Below the pieces are notes generated by a model that saw only the letters and a list, made by a program, of their open reading frames with translations, did no database searches and was not told the origin of the DNA. Positions 9,050 through 22,860 of a stretch of 64,000 nt of DNA are shown here, piece after piece. Position 1 is the stretch's first letter; each line of letters begins with the position of its first letter. Source of the stretch: JAHEEL01 sp963785245 (GTDB lineage Bacteria; Actinomycetota; Acidimicrobiia; Spongiisociales; UBA5794); contig CAWAUO010000013.1 in NCBI GenBank assembly GCA_963785245.1, forward strand, positions 62,001 to 126,000, read 5' to 3'. The translations under genes were made by a program, and so were the position numbers.

Positions 9050-9087
9050 CACGCGCTCGGCCACATCGTCGTCCTCCGAGCCCCCAG

Positions 9088-9161
9088 AGCCCCTCCGCTG
9101 CGCTCCGACCTGACGGCCGGTGCTCGCACCTCCCCTACTCCGTGGGAGAGGCGAAGACAGG
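9088..9161 (+). repeat. dispersed ~75-bp intergenic repeat, copy 1
   Basis: Shares its whole length with copies at 15850-15921, 22717-22791 and 53201-53273. Core features are CCCTCCGCTGCGCTCC, a GGCGGCCGGTGCTCGC-like middle, and an inverted pair CTCCC...GGGAG around ACTCCGT. It lies between the LLM gene and the HbpS-like gene. Confidence 0.8.
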
Positions 9162-9202
9162 CCTCGTCCCCGGTAGGGTGAGCCACCCCAGGAGGTCCCC
9201 TT

Positions 9203-9634
9203 TTGCACAACACGCCAACCCTGAGTCACGCTGATGCGCTCGTTCTCGTCGACGCCATCCGAATCGAACTGGAGCGGCGGGACAAGGGGGCAGCAGTGGC
9301 GGTTGTCGACGCACACGGCGAACTCCTGGCGTTCCTCCGGACCGACGGGTGCAAGCTGCCGTCGATCACCATCGCCATGAACAAGGCCTACACCGCAGCG
9401 CGCGAGCAAGACGAGTCGCTCGCGATCGGCACGCGTTCGCGAGCCGAAGGCTTCCCGATGACGAACTTCGGCGAACTCCGGTACGTGTCGTGGGGCGGAG
9501 GATTCCCCCTCGTCGCGCACGGCACCGTCGTCGGTGGCGTCGGCGTCTCAGGACTCCCCGAGGCCGAGGACATGGAGATCGCGCTCCACGGCATCGCCGC
9601 CTTCGAACGAGCCCTCACCGAACAGGGCGACTGA
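9203..9634 (+). CDS. HbpS/GlcG-like heme-binding family protein
   Basis: 143 aa. The family (GlcG/HbpS) comprises small proteins that bind heme or cobalamin-like ligands or accompany glycolate or diol metabolism. Landmarks are AVAVVDAHGELLAFLRTDG, MNKAYTAAREQ, and the glycine-rich GGGFPLVAHGTVVGGVGVSG. Translation appears to start at TTG 9203, seven bases after GGAGG at 9191-9195; there is no ATG nearby. No signal peptide is seen, so a cytoplasmic role is likely. It stands alone between a repeat element and gltB. Confidence 0.82.
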   Translation: MHNTPTLSHADALVLVDAIRIELERRDKGAAVAVVDAHGELLAFLRTDGCKLPSITIAMNKAYTAAREQDESLAIGTRSRAEGFPMTNFGELRYVSWGGGFPLVAHGTVVGGVGVSGLPEAEDMEIALHGIAAFERALTEQGD

Positions 9635-9774
9635 CCGCTGCGCCGCAGCGCGCCGGAGGGGAAACCTGTTCGTCCTTCCGATATTTGCAGATCGGGCAAT
9701 ACCTTTTCCCGAACGAACCGCCTCGACCCTAAGTTCATCGGAAGTGGTTGGACACCGCTTGGGTGTGAGGAACC

Positions 9775-14381
<4,607 letters not shown>

Positions 14382-14382
<1 letters not shown>

Positions 14383-15821
14383 TGGGATCACCAACCGGCT
14401 TCCAGAGCATCGATCGCCAACAACCCGGCACACTCCCGGCAGAGGAGCGGACGAAGAACTTCCGCGAGTTCTCCATCCCGCTGGTCAGGGCGGAGGTCGC
14501 AGAGCAGGGCGCCCGTTGCATCGACTGCGGCATCCCCTACTGCCACTCCGGATGCCCCGTCGACAACCTCATTCCAGATTGGAACGACCTCGTGTATCGC
14601 GGGCGGTGGCGTGAGGCTATCGATGTCCTCCACTCCACCAATAACTTCCCGGAATTCACCGGTCGCGTCTGTCCGGCGCCGTGTGAGGAAGCGTGCACGC
14701 TCAACCTTCACGACGCTCCCGTCTCGATCAAGGCGATCGAGTACTCGATCATCGAGAAGGCGTGGCGCAATCGCTGGATCGAACCAAAGATTCCGCACCG
14801 CCGGACCGACAAGCGGGTAGCCGTCGTCGGATCCGGACCCGCGGGCCTCGCCGCAGCCCAGCAGTTGGCGCGTACAGGGCACGCCGTGGAGGTCTTTGAG
14901 AAGAACGCCAAGATCGGCGGGTTGCTCCGCTACGGCATCCCCGACTTCAAGTTGAAGAAGGGGGCGATCGATCGGCGGATGTCCCAGATGCAGGCTGAGG
15001 GCGTCGAATTCCGCGTCAACCGGCACATCGGTGTGAACTGGCCGGTCGAGCGACTCCGCGACGAATATGACGCGGTCGTGTTGGCCGCCGGATGCGAGCA
15101 ACCCCGCGACCTCCCTGTTCCAGGGAGGGAACTCGACGGTGTGCACTTCGCCATGCCGTTCCTGACTCAGCAGAACCGCAGGGTCGGCAACGAACCGATC
15201 AGAGACCAGGACCCGATCTCTGCCAAGGGGAAGCACGTCGTCGTCATCGGCGGCGGCGACACCGGCGCGGACTGCGTCGGCACGGCAAACCGGCAGGGCG
15301 CTGCATCGGTCACCCAACTCGAACTCCTGCCGAAGCCCCCCGACCACCCCGACAAGTCGCTCGTCTGGCCCAACTGGCCGATCAAGCTCCGCACCTCGTC
15401 CTCTCACGAGGAAGGATGCGAACGGATGTGGTCGGTCGCGACGACCTCGTTCGAAGGAGCCGGCGGAAAGGTTGAGCGGCTGCTCGGCATGACCGTCGAC
15501 TGGGAGCAGGTCGACGGTCGCTGGGAGATGACCGAGGTCGCAGGCAGCGAGTTCGAACTGAACGCAGATCTCGTGCTGCTCGCCATGGGCTTCGTGAGCC
15601 CCGTCCACCAAGGATTGCTGGAGCAACTCGAGGTCGCCATCGATCAGCGCGGCAACGTCGCTGCCAATGAGAGCGACTACGCCACAACCGTCCCCAGGGT
15701 GTTCGCCGCCGGCGACATGCGCCGCGGCCAGTCCCTCGTCGTCTGGGCCATCCGAGAAGGCCGCCATTGCGCGAGGGCAGTAGACGAATACCTGATGGGC
15801 CACACGGATCTGCCTGAATAG
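14382..15821 (+). CDS. gltD: glutamate synthase (NADPH) small subunit
   Basis: 479 aa, the NADPH-oxidising, FAD-containing beta subunit that feeds electrons to GltB. The N-terminal 4Fe-4S domain has CIDCGIPYCHSGCP and CPAPCEEACTL. The FAD site is VVGSGPAGLAAA and the NADPH site is VVIGGGDTGADC, followed by FVSPVHQG and the VFAAGDMRRGQSLVVWAI closing motif. Its ATG shares one base with the gltB stop (TAATG), so the two are translationally coupled. Nothing is missing. Confidence 0.98.
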
Positions 15822-15849
15822 GTCGCCAGTCCCCAGTCGCCAGACCCCA

Positions 15850-15921
15850 GTCTTCGCCTCTCCCACGGAGTGGGGGAGGCGCGAGCACCGGCCGCCAGGC
15901 CGGAGCGCAGCGGAGGGGGCT
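15850..15921 (-). repeat. dispersed ~75-bp intergenic repeat, copy 2 (inverted)
   Basis: Reverse-complement copy of the element at 9088 and 22717, directly after gltD. The hairpin CTCCCAC-GGAGT-GGGGGAG lies at its left end and could act as a transcript 3' structure, though no T-run follows. It is preceded by two GTCGCCAG units. Confidence 0.8.
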
Positions 15922-16011
15922 GTCATCTCCGCGCCAACGGCAACAAGGAAGCCGGGGCCTCTTTGGCCCAGGTCGCCCATCAACTACTCCCCCTCAGGGG
16001 AAGGAATTGGA

Positions 16012-16034
16012 CTGGCGACTGGCGACTGGCGACT
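16012..16034. repeat. CTGGCGA heptamer array
   Basis: Three perfect tandem CTGGCGA units plus CT. The same word, often inverted as TCGCCAG, recurs in other spacers at 15823-15850, 29801-29827, 29889-29909 and 36322-36355. Confidence 0.75.
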
Positions 16035-16101
16035 CAAGGTTTCGGCACTAGACAATGCTCTGCTGACGAGGCATCGTGGTCCTATCGCTCTGGAGGCGCC
16101 T

Positions 16102-16848
16102 ATCCGCCGAACAAGACTGAGAGTTGTCGTTGCCCTGTGCACGGTTGGCGCCCTCGTTGCGGCATGCAGCTCAGCCGAGCCGACCACAACCATCGCCACT
16201 ACGACCACCTCACCCACCACAACAACCACCACCACTCCACCCTCGACGACGACCGCGCTTCCGTCTCCGGATCGGTCCCTGCCGGTTCCCGACCATGCCG
16301 CGCCCACGATCGACGGCATCATCGTGGACGGTGAGTGGGACGGGGCAACCGAGACGACGATGACCGACGGAAGCACGTTGCACTGGATGCGCAGCGACGA
16401 GACCCTGTACGTCGCTCTGCGGGGCCACAGCCTCGGAGCCGTCAACCTGGCGATCGCAACCACAGACGTACTCTGGATCCTGCACTCGTCGGCCGCGCTC
16501 GGATCGGTGTTGTACACAGCGAACGGCGAAACATGGACCCTCGCCCACGACTTCGACTGGTGTTGCCGGGGCGCCAACAACGAGACCGGCCGCCAGACCC
16601 TCCTCGAGGACGAGGGTTGGCAGGCCAACATCGGGTTCGCCCGCGATCCAGGCACCGTCGAGTACGAAGTGACCCTGCCATGGGATGGCTCGGCCACTGC
16701 CATCTCATACCAGACCGAGCAAACCGATCCGGCGTTCTGGCCGGCCGATCTCACGACCGGAGCGACGGCCGAGTTGATTGGCCCGTTCCCAGACAAACGC
16801 CAGTTCCACCGCGGCGAGTGGTACCACCTCGCACCCGCCGACTCATAG
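16102..16848 (+). CDS. secreted lipoprotein with DOMON/CBM9-like domain; apparent ATC start
   Basis: 248 aa if started at ATC 16102. The frame then gives a textbook lipoprotein signal (RRTRLRVVVALCTVG, lipobox VAAC), a Thr-rich linker and a beta-rich domain opening APTIDGIIVDGEWDGATE, like family 9 carbohydrate-binding/DOMON-type modules. GGAGG at 16092-16096 sits five bases before the ATC. No ATG, GTG or TTG exists in frame between 16021 and 16140. The first conventional start, GTG 16324, would remove the signal and break the domain. CTG 16117 is an alternative, as is a base error. Ligand unknown. Confidence 0.7.
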   Translation: MRRTRLRVVVALCTVGALVAACSSAEPTTTIATTTTSPTTTTTTTPPSTTTALPSPDRSLPVPDHAAPTIDGIIVDGEWDGATETTMTDGSTLHWMRSDETLYVALRGHSLGAVNLAIATTDVLWILHSSAALGSVLYTANGETWTLAHDFDWCCRGANNETGRQTLLEDEGWQANIGFARDPGTVEYEVTLPWDGSATAISYQTEQTDPAFWPADLTTGATAELIGPFPDKRQFHRGEWYHLAPADS

Positions 16849-16932
16849 CCAGGGCCACCAGGCGGAGTCTGAATTCCATCGATTAGGGTCCACCGCAAGA
16901 TCGGTTGGGCGGGAGAAGACGGAGGAAGGCGA

Positions 16933-18219
16933 ATGGCGGCAATCCTGTATGTTGCTATCTCGGTGCTGGCGTTCGCGCTCGTACAGCGCCGACTCGACAA
17001 GACACCCATCACCGGGCCCATGGTCTTCGTCGCGCTCGGTCTGCTCGCCGGCTCGAGCGGTCTCGGCATCATCACCCTCGAAGGGGACCAGACCGTCTTC
17101 GTCGTCAACGCTCTGTTCCAGGGAACGCTCGTTCTCCTCTTGTTCACCGACGCCGCCGCCCTGCATTTCTCCTCGTGGAAGAAGGACGCCGCTCTGCCCG
17201 GTCGCCTTCTGGGCATCGGACTTCCTCTGACGATTGCCCTCGGCACGATCGCTGCGGCCGTCCTCTTCACCGATCTCTCGATCTGGGAGGCAGCGATCAT
17301 CGGAGCAATCACCGCGCCGACCGATGCGGCACTCGGCCAGGCCGTCATCTCGAATCCCCGGGTCCCGGAGCGGATCCGACAAGCCCTCGACATCGAAGCC
17401 GGCCTCAACGATGGCGTGAGCTTCCCATTCGTGCTGATCTTCATCGGACTCGCGGGCCCCGCCGAAGGTCCCGGCGTCGTCGAGACCTTCGTGCTAGCGA
17501 TCGGCGTGGCTGTCCTCGCCGGTGCCGTCGTGGGCGTGGTCGGAGGCAAGCTCCTCGTCTGGGCCACCGAAGCGGGCTACATGGGTCCGATCTGGAGCAG
17601 CATCGCCGTCATCGCCCTCGCGTTGATCGCGTTCGTGCTCTCCGATGCCGGTGGCGGCAGCGGCTTCATCGCAGCATTCGTAGGAGGAATGGCCTACGGG
17701 GAGACCGCTCGGGATCGGATCAAGAAGAACGAGATCCTCGCGGCTTCGCTCGGCGACGGGCTCGTTCAGGTGAGCTTCCTGATGTTCGGCGCGCTCGTCC
17801 TCGAGCCTGCCCTTGGCGACCTCACGTGGGCGGTCGTGGTCATGGCAATCTTCTCGCTGACCCTTGCGCGCGTCGTCCCCGTGTGGATCGCGTTGATCGG
17901 CACAAGGCTCAAGATGCCGACGGTGTTGTACATGGGATGGTTCGGACCGCGAGGTCTCGCAACGATCGTGTTCGCCGCGCTCGTGGTCACCGACGCCGAT
18001 CTTCCCGGCACGCCAACGATCACCCTGGTCGCGAGCTTCATCGTCGGACTCAGCGTGCTACTCCACGGCGTCACGGCGTACCCGGGATCGCAGGCGTACG
18101 CGAACTGGTATCAGTCACACGACGATCCGTCGAAGCTGGCCGAGGGCAAGAAGGTCCACAACCACTCGTTGACCCCGCGGGTTCGCCACGCAATCGACAA
18201 GGAGATGTCAGACTCCTGA
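16933..18219 (+). CDS. Na+/H+ (cation:proton) antiporter, CPA type
   Basis: 428 aa, about 12 membrane helices. It exchanges monovalent cations for protons, for pH or salt balance. Characteristic blocks are ITAPTDAALGQAVISNPRVP and DIEAGLNDGVSFPFVL with the paired acidic residues of the exchange site, and MGWFGPRGLATIVFA near the end. There is no C-terminal regulatory domain, only a short charged tail. The ATG follows GGAGGAAGG. It stands alone, converging with the charged-helix protein. Confidence 0.92.
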   Translation: MAAILYVAISVLAFALVQRRLDKTPITGPMVFVALGLLAGSSGLGIITLEGDQTVFVVNALFQGTLVLLLFTDAAALHFSSWKKDAALPGRLLGIGLPLTIALGTIAAAVLFTDLSIWEAAIIGAITAPTDAALGQAVISNPRVPERIRQALDIEAGLNDGVSFPFVLIFIGLAGPAEGPGVVETFVLAIGVAVLAGAVVGVVGGKLLVWATEAGYMGPIWSSIAVIALALIAFVLSDAGGGSGFIAAFVGGMAYGETARDRIKKNEILAASLGDGLVQVSFLMFGALVLEPALGDLTWAVVVMAIFSLTLARVVPVWIALIGTRLKMPTVLYMGWFGPRGLATIVFAALVVTDADLPGTPTITLVASFIVGLSVLLHGVTAYPGSQAYANWYQSHDDPSKLAEGKKVHNHSLTPRVRHAIDKEMSDS

Positions 18220-18242
18220 GGCTGTGCTGGCGCTGGCCGGAG

Positions 18243-18569
18243 TCAGGCGTTGCGTTCGCGGGCGCGGCGTTCGCGTTCTTCAGTACGCTTGAGATCGCGA
18301 CGTTCGCGCTCGGCCTTCCGCTCGGCCCGGTCCCGGTCCTTCTGCGCCTTCCACTCGGCTTCGTAGCGGGCACGCTCGACCTTGAGTTCCTCTTCGTGAC
18401 GGTCGTGGGAGGCTTCGCGCTCGGTGTCCTGGAGGTCGCGCGACGCCTCGCGTTCGACGTCCTGACGGTCGCGTGAGGCTTCGCGTTCGGTGTCCTGGCG
18501 GTCACGTCGCTCGCGTCGTTCGTCGGCTTCCCGCTGCTGTCGATCGTCGCTTGACAGATCGCCGGTCAT
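18243..18569 (-). CDS. highly charged helical repeat protein
   Basis: 108 aa, almost wholly Arg, Glu, Asp, Gln and Ala, so predicted as one long soluble helix or coiled coil. Residues ~23-55 contain three 11-residue units of the form DRQDTEREASR, with matching 33-base DNA repeats. I do not recognise a family. The ribosome binding site is weak. Composition bias keeps other frames open as well, so its reality is moderately supported. It ends 23 bp from the antiporter stop on the other strand. Confidence 0.5.
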   Translation of the reverse strand: MTGDLSSDDRQQREADERRERRDRQDTEREASRDRQDVEREASRDLQDTEREASHDRHEEELKVERARYEAEWKAQKDRDRAERKAERERRDLKRTEERERRARERNA

Positions 18570-18656
18570 GAGTTCGGTCCCGTCTCAAGAGGATTGTGCT
18601 GTTGTCTGACCACAAGGTAGCGCCCTGCGGAGCTGGAGTGGCCAGAGAATCCCCGA

Positions 18657-19397
18657 TCAGTCGACCGTGTCGTGGGGCAACGCGCGATAGAAGGTCCCCT
18701 CTCGGAGACCTCCGCGAGCATCGAGTGCGCCATCGCTGTTGCTGAAGACCACGGGGACGTCGCGGTCGTCGACCGGGGGGAAGGTGCGGTAGACCCCGAA
18801 GTGGAGAACCGGGCCGCCGGTCCGGCCCGTTGCTCCGCTCAATCCGATCTTCTGGCCCTGCACCACCTCGTCACCCACCTCAACGAGGGCCCCATCGTGC
18901 TGCAGATGGGCGTAGAACCCTGCGGTTCCATCGTCGTGCCTGATCACGACGTAGTTCAGATGTCGCGTGTGGGCGTCGTCGGCGACATCCTCCTTGACGT
19001 CGACCACGGCGCCTCCCCTCGCCGCCACCACGATCGATCCCAGCGGCATCGCGAAGTCGTAGGCAAGTTGGTTCTCATGGCTGCCGTCGTCGTGGCAGTA
19101 ACTCTGGATGATCGAGTACCCATCCCCCGGCGGGAACGGCAGGACGTATGGCGACGCAACCGCTTCGCCGAACTCGGCTCGTTCCAGGCACCGGTCGACC
19201 AGAGCCATACTCGTCGTCGTGGTTGCCGGAGGCTCGGTCGTTGTCGACGACGACAGCGCATCCACGAACGTTGTCGAGGTTGGGAGTGAGGACGTGGAAG
19301 ATTCGCCAGTCTCGATCGCGGCGCTACATGCGTTGGCGGCAAGCGCCAACACCGCCAGTCCGATCAAGCTGCGGATCCTCTGTCGAACACACTCCAT
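18657..19397 (-). CDS. M23 (LytM-like) metallopeptidase lipoprotein
   Basis: 246 aa. The start MECVRQRIRSLIGLAV gives a lipobox ANAC and a Ser/Thr linker. The peptidase domain has SHENQLAYDFAMPLG as first zinc-ligand region (His then Asp), YAHLQHDGA as the HxH motif, and GLSGATGRTGGPVLHFGVY as the closing strand with its His. Family members cut peptidoglycan cross-bridges or regulate amidases outside the membrane. The lipid anchor suggests a cell-surface role. It is divergent from the PLP decarboxylase; 220 bp of spacer show no clear regulatory site. Confidence 0.87.
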   Translation of the reverse strand: MECVRQRIRSLIGLAVLALAANACSAAIETGESSTSSLPTSTTFVDALSSSTTTEPPATTTTSMALVDRCLERAEFGEAVASPYVLPFPPGDGYSIIQSYCHDDGSHENQLAYDFAMPLGSIVVAARGGAVVDVKEDVADDAHTRHLNYVVIRHDDGTAGFYAHLQHDGALVEVGDEVVQGQKIGLSGATGRTGGPVLHFGVYRTFPPVDDRDVPVVFSNSDGALDARGGLREGTFYRALPHDTVD

Positions 19398-19617
19398 GAC
19401 GCGCCGCCATGGTACGCCCGGCATGCATGTGCCCGATCGCTGCGCACGAAGTCGTCAGCCAGTTGCCGACTCCATCGGCCCATGGAGCCGTCGTACGTGC
19501 TGCCCTCTTGCCATGTGTCCAACCGGTGACCCTATCCGGTCGACCGACGACGCGAGGAACCGTCCTCCTGGCCGCGATGAGTCGGGTAGGTTGAGCAGCC
19601 GAACGGGGAGGGAGACG

Positions 19618-21126
19618 ATGTCAGAGATTCAACGACCCGCGCCTGAACGGGCGCTCGATTGGTCGACCGACGAGACGCGGGCGTTCGGCGACGAGGCTCT
19701 CGATATCTGGACCGAACTCCTCGAACGCCTCCACGACGACCTCCCGGTAGCGCGGAACCGGTCGGCAGCAGAGGTGAGCGAATCGGTCGCAGCCGCGGTC
19801 CCTGCGGAGCCGATGCCACTCGACGATCTCAGCGACTACCTGCGTCACGTCGTCTTCGATGAGTCGATGTATCCCGGCCATCCGGGTTTCGTTGCGTACA
19901 TCAGCGGCGCCGGCACCGTTCCTGGCGCTGCAGCCGATCTCATCGCAGCCGGGCTCAACCAGAACTCCGGTGGCTGGCGCCTCTCCCCCGCCGCAAGCGA
20001 GATCGAGAACCACCTGATGCGGTGGTTTGCTGATCGGCTCGGCATGCCGGAGGAGGCGTCGGGATACGTCACGACCGGCGGTGCCATGGCCAACATGATC
20101 GCCCTCACCGCCGCCCGGTCCCGCCATGCCGGATGGGACGTACGAGAAGAAGGCATGCGGGCAGGAACGCAACTCACCGTCTACGTATCCGCCGAGGTGC
20201 ACGACACCGTCGACCGTGCCGTCCAGATGCTCGGCATCGGCACAACGGGGATCCGGCACATCCCCACCGACGATGAGCTCCGAATGGACATGACGGCGCT
20301 GCGGGCGGCAATCGACGCCGATCTCGAAGCAGGGCTCCGGCCCATCGCGGTCGTGGGTTCGGCAGGGACCACGGGGACCGGGGCCATCGACCCGCTCGAG
20401 GCCATCGCCGATCTCTGCGCCGAGTACGACATCTGGTTCCATGTCGATGGTGCGTACGGGGGAGCGGCGGCGCTCACGGACTCGCTCCGGGATCTCTTCA
20501 CCGGCATCGAGCGTGCGGATTCGGTCGGCTTCGATCCCCACAAGTGGCTCTACACGCCGATCGCCGGGGCGTGCATCCTCGTTCGCGATCCCGACGTGCT
20601 TCGCGAGACATTCGCTGTTCACGCCACTTACATCGTCGACGATGACGACCACACCGGATGGGGCCCCGACGTCTACACCCTCAGCCCGCACTTCACACGG
20701 TCGTTCGCTGCTCTGAAGATTTGGGTTTCGCTCCTTGCCCACGGTTGGGAGGCGTATGAGCGACGCATTGCGCACGACGTGGCTCTCGCCCGATACCTCC
20801 ACCAACTCGTGATCAGCCACCCGGAACTCGACCCGGTCACCGAACCGGGGCTCTCCATCACGTGCTTCCGGTACCTGCCGGTCGAACTCCACGGAAGGCC
20901 GGATGCCGGCGCCTACGTCAACGACCTCAACGAACGGATCATGTTCGATCTGCAGCTCGGTGGCCGAGTGTTCCCGTCGAACGCGATTGTGCGCGGTCGA
21001 TTCGCCCTGCGGTCCTGCATCGTCAACTTCAGGACCGAGGCCGAGAACATGGACGAACTGGTCACCGAATCGGTTCGAATCGGCCGCACGCTCGACGCCG
21101 AACTCAGGCCTGAGTCGCTCCGCTGA
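19618..21126 (+). CDS. PLP-dependent group II decarboxylase family protein
   Basis: 502 aa, fold type I PLP enzyme of the aromatic-amino-acid/glutamate decarboxylase group. The Schiff-base lysine is in SVGFDPHKWLYTPI and the cofactor Asp is in WFHVDGAYGGAAAL. YVTTGGAMANMIAL lies at the phosphate-binding region. The N-terminal HPGFVAYISGAGTVPG is typical for the class. The ATG at 19618 follows GGGGAGGG and starts the homologous part; upstream in-frame codons belong to no domain. The substrate is undecided, with tyrosine/DOPA/tryptophan decarboxylase-like as the best guess. Confidence 0.88.
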   Translation: MSEIQRPAPERALDWSTDETRAFGDEALDIWTELLERLHDDLPVARNRSAAEVSESVAAAVPAEPMPLDDLSDYLRHVVFDESMYPGHPGFVAYISGAGTVPGAAADLIAAGLNQNSGGWRLSPAASEIENHLMRWFADRLGMPEEASGYVTTGGAMANMIALTAARSRHAGWDVREEGMRAGTQLTVYVSAEVHDTVDRAVQMLGIGTTGIRHIPTDDELRMDMTALRAAIDADLEAGLRPIAVVGSAGTTGTGAIDPLEAIADLCAEYDIWFHVDGAYGGAAALTDSLRDLFTGIERADSVGFDPHKWLYTPIAGACILVRDPDVLRETFAVHATYIVDDDDHTGWGPDVYTLSPHFTRSFAALKIWVSLLAHGWEAYERRIAHDVALARYLHQLVISHPELDPVTEPGLSITCFRYLPVELHGRPDAGAYVNDLNERIMFDLQLGGRVFPSNAIVRGRFALRSCIVNFRTEAENMDELVTESVRIGRTLDAELRPESLR

Positions 21127-21135
21127 ACCTGCCGG

Positions 21136-21324
21136 TCAGGGCCTCGAGACTACGCCCCTCAACCTCGGGTACTTGAGCGGCCGGTGAACGTTGCAGAACT
21201 CAGTCGTGTTGTAGCGAGAGATGATGACCGTGCAGTCCTCGTTGCTGCACACGCGTCCCGCCGGCGCCGTCTTCGACCTCCGGATGCGGCCCATCGGCCG
21301 GGATGCTCGCATCGACTCGTTCAT
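21136..21324 (-). CDS. small Cys/His zinc-binding protein
   Basis: 62 aa. An Arg-rich start is followed by CSNEDCTVIISRYNTTEFC and NVHRP, a C-x4-C-x12-C-x2-H pattern of small actinobacterial zinc knuckles that act in DNA binding or regulation. GGAGG lies six bases before the ATG at 21324. It is 93 bp downstream of the MFS gene on the same strand, and its stop lies 9 bp from the PLP decarboxylase stop. Confidence 0.65.
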   Translation of the reverse strand: MNESMRASRPMGRIRRSKTAPAGRVCSNEDCTVIISRYNTTEFCNVHRPLKYPRLRGVVSRP

Positions 21325-21417
21325 GTCGCACCTCCGCGCACTGATTTCTCCTTCTACGGAGCCAACCAGGCAGGTGGATGAGGACCACCCGGATACGTGC
21401 GGCGATGCTCGGGCGGA

Positions 21418-22620
21418 TCAGGCCCGAATAGACCGGCGCCACGCCCAGACCACGCCACCGGCGCCCAGCGCTGTGAGGGCCGAGAGCAGCCACATCGGGT
21501 CGTAGGACTCGGTGGCGTCGATCAGCGCGCCGAAGATCGGCGGGCCGAGACCGAGACCGGTGAGGAAGCCGAACAACACGATTCCGGACGCCCGGCCGGT
21601 TGCCGCCGAGCCGGCTTCGACCATCACGGCCAGCATCCCAACCGAATTCCACGAACTCGACCCGAGGGCGATCAGCACCGCTGCCGGCCAGAGCAGCCAC
21701 GCTGCGCCCCAGCTCGACGCCTGGAAGAGAACGGCCGCAACGACCGAAAGGCCGGCCATCACGGCAAGGGACCGGCGGAAGGCCCCAGACTGCTCGGCGT
21801 GGCGGCTCCAGAGGATTCGGCCGGGCACGGCAACGAATGCGACCACGGCAGCCGCGATCCCTCCGACGAAGACGCTCCAACCGAGGGCCTCTTCGGCGTA
21901 GAGCGGAACGAAGTAGACGACGGCGCCCGAAAAGCCGGAGAGGAACCCGTAGGCCGCGAGCCACCAGATAGCCATGGGCAAACGGTCTCGATTCTGTTCA
22001 CGGGGCGAACGTTCCGAAGCGGGTGCCGACGGGATCGCCCAGATAGCAGTGAGAGCGAAGACGAGCGGGATCGCAGCGACCACCAGGTAGGCGCCGCGCC
22101 AACCGAGCGCTACCGCGAGGGTCGGCACCGACACGCCGCCGAGGAAGATCCCGAACTGGACCCCCGACTGCTTGATTCCGGTGATCACACCCCGCTCCCC
22201 CTCTGGGAGATCCTCAGCGATGAGCTTGTTCGTGGCGGGATTGGCTGACGCCTGGGAGAACGCTCCGGCAAGGGCGCCGAACAGCAGCATCCCGTAGCCG
22301 ACGGCGGTACCGATCAGGAGGAAGGTCGCCGCGGCAAGAACAAACAGGGCAATGATCGCTGCCTTGCCGCCGATGCGGTCCGTGATCCGACCCGCGATGG
22401 GCGACAGCACCGCCGCGGCCACGTTGACGACGGCCAGGACAATTCCGAGTTCGGCTCGGGTGATCGACAGGTCGTCGATGATGAAGGTTGCAAGGATGCC
22501 GATCGACGAAGCAGTGAACGTCGCCGCCCCCATGGCGACGAACAAGATCGAGCTGAAGACAACACGGCGAGGGCCGCTCAGAACCTGAGTCACCCCCCGA
22601 TTCAAGCGGGATGGCGGCAC
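21418..22620 (-). CDS. MFS transporter
   Basis: 400 aa, about 12 helices in two halves. The first half shows SPIAGRITDRIGGKAAI, the loop 2-3 motif of the major facilitator superfamily. The second begins after the basic loop SPREQNRDRLPM. It is likely a drug or metabolite exporter by general similarity; the substrate cannot be assigned. The start at 22620 (MPPSRLNRGVTQVL) gives a short cytoplasmic N-terminus, but its ribosome binding site is weak. Confidence 0.85.
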   Translation of the reverse strand: MPPSRLNRGVTQVLSGPRRVVFSSILFVAMGAATFTASSIGILATFIIDDLSITRAELGIVLAVVNVAAAVLSPIAGRITDRIGGKAAIIALFVLAAATFLLIGTAVGYGMLLFGALAGAFSQASANPATNKLIAEDLPEGERGVITGIKQSGVQFGIFLGGVSVPTLAVALGWRGAYLVVAAIPLVFALTAIWAIPSAPASERSPREQNRDRLPMAIWWLAAYGFLSGFSGAVVYFVPLYAEEALGWSVFVGGIAAAVVAFVAVPGRILWSRHAEQSGAFRRSLAVMAGLSVVAAVLFQASSWGAAWLLWPAAVLIALGSSSWNSVGMLAVMVEAGSAATGRASGIVLFGFLTGLGLGPPIFGALIDATESYDPMWLLSALTALGAGGVVWAWRRSIRA

Positions 22621-22716
22621 GTTCCAACCGGCGAGTTGCCACGTCGCCCGTCACCAGTCGCCGATCGCCAAGAGGTTCGGGGCGCTGCTGCGGGTCGCCA
22701 TGGTCGTGGCGAGCTC

Positions 22717-22791
22717 AGCCCCCTCCGCTGCGCTCCGGCCTGGCGGCCGGTGCTCGCGCCTCCCCCACTCCGTGGGAGAGGCGAAGACAGG
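22717..22791 (+). repeat. dispersed ~75-bp intergenic repeat, copy 3
   Basis: The best match to copy 1, in the same orientation, located between the divergent MFS and EamA genes. The shared right end reads CCGTGGGAGAGGCGAAGACAGG. Confidence 0.8.
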
Positions 22792-22860
22792 CGACTCCCT
22801 TCGGCTGACAGGCCGAACGCCCCGGGTAGTGTCTCGGGACCGACTCTCGAGTACTTCACC

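Noticed and set aside
16324..16848. Starting the DOMON-like lipoprotein at GTG 16324
   Set aside because: It would delete the signal peptide, linker and first strand of the domain that are encoded in frame upstream.
16905..18476. A long alternative frame overlapping the antiporter
   Set aside because: The sequence is Arg/His-rich shadow without motifs; the overlapping antiporter frame is clearly genuine.
18657..19397. SGAT in the M23 peptidase as an ApbE acceptor site
   Set aside because: The motif is GLSGATGRTGGPVLHF, the normal closing strand of M23 domains, so it is explained by peptidase structure.
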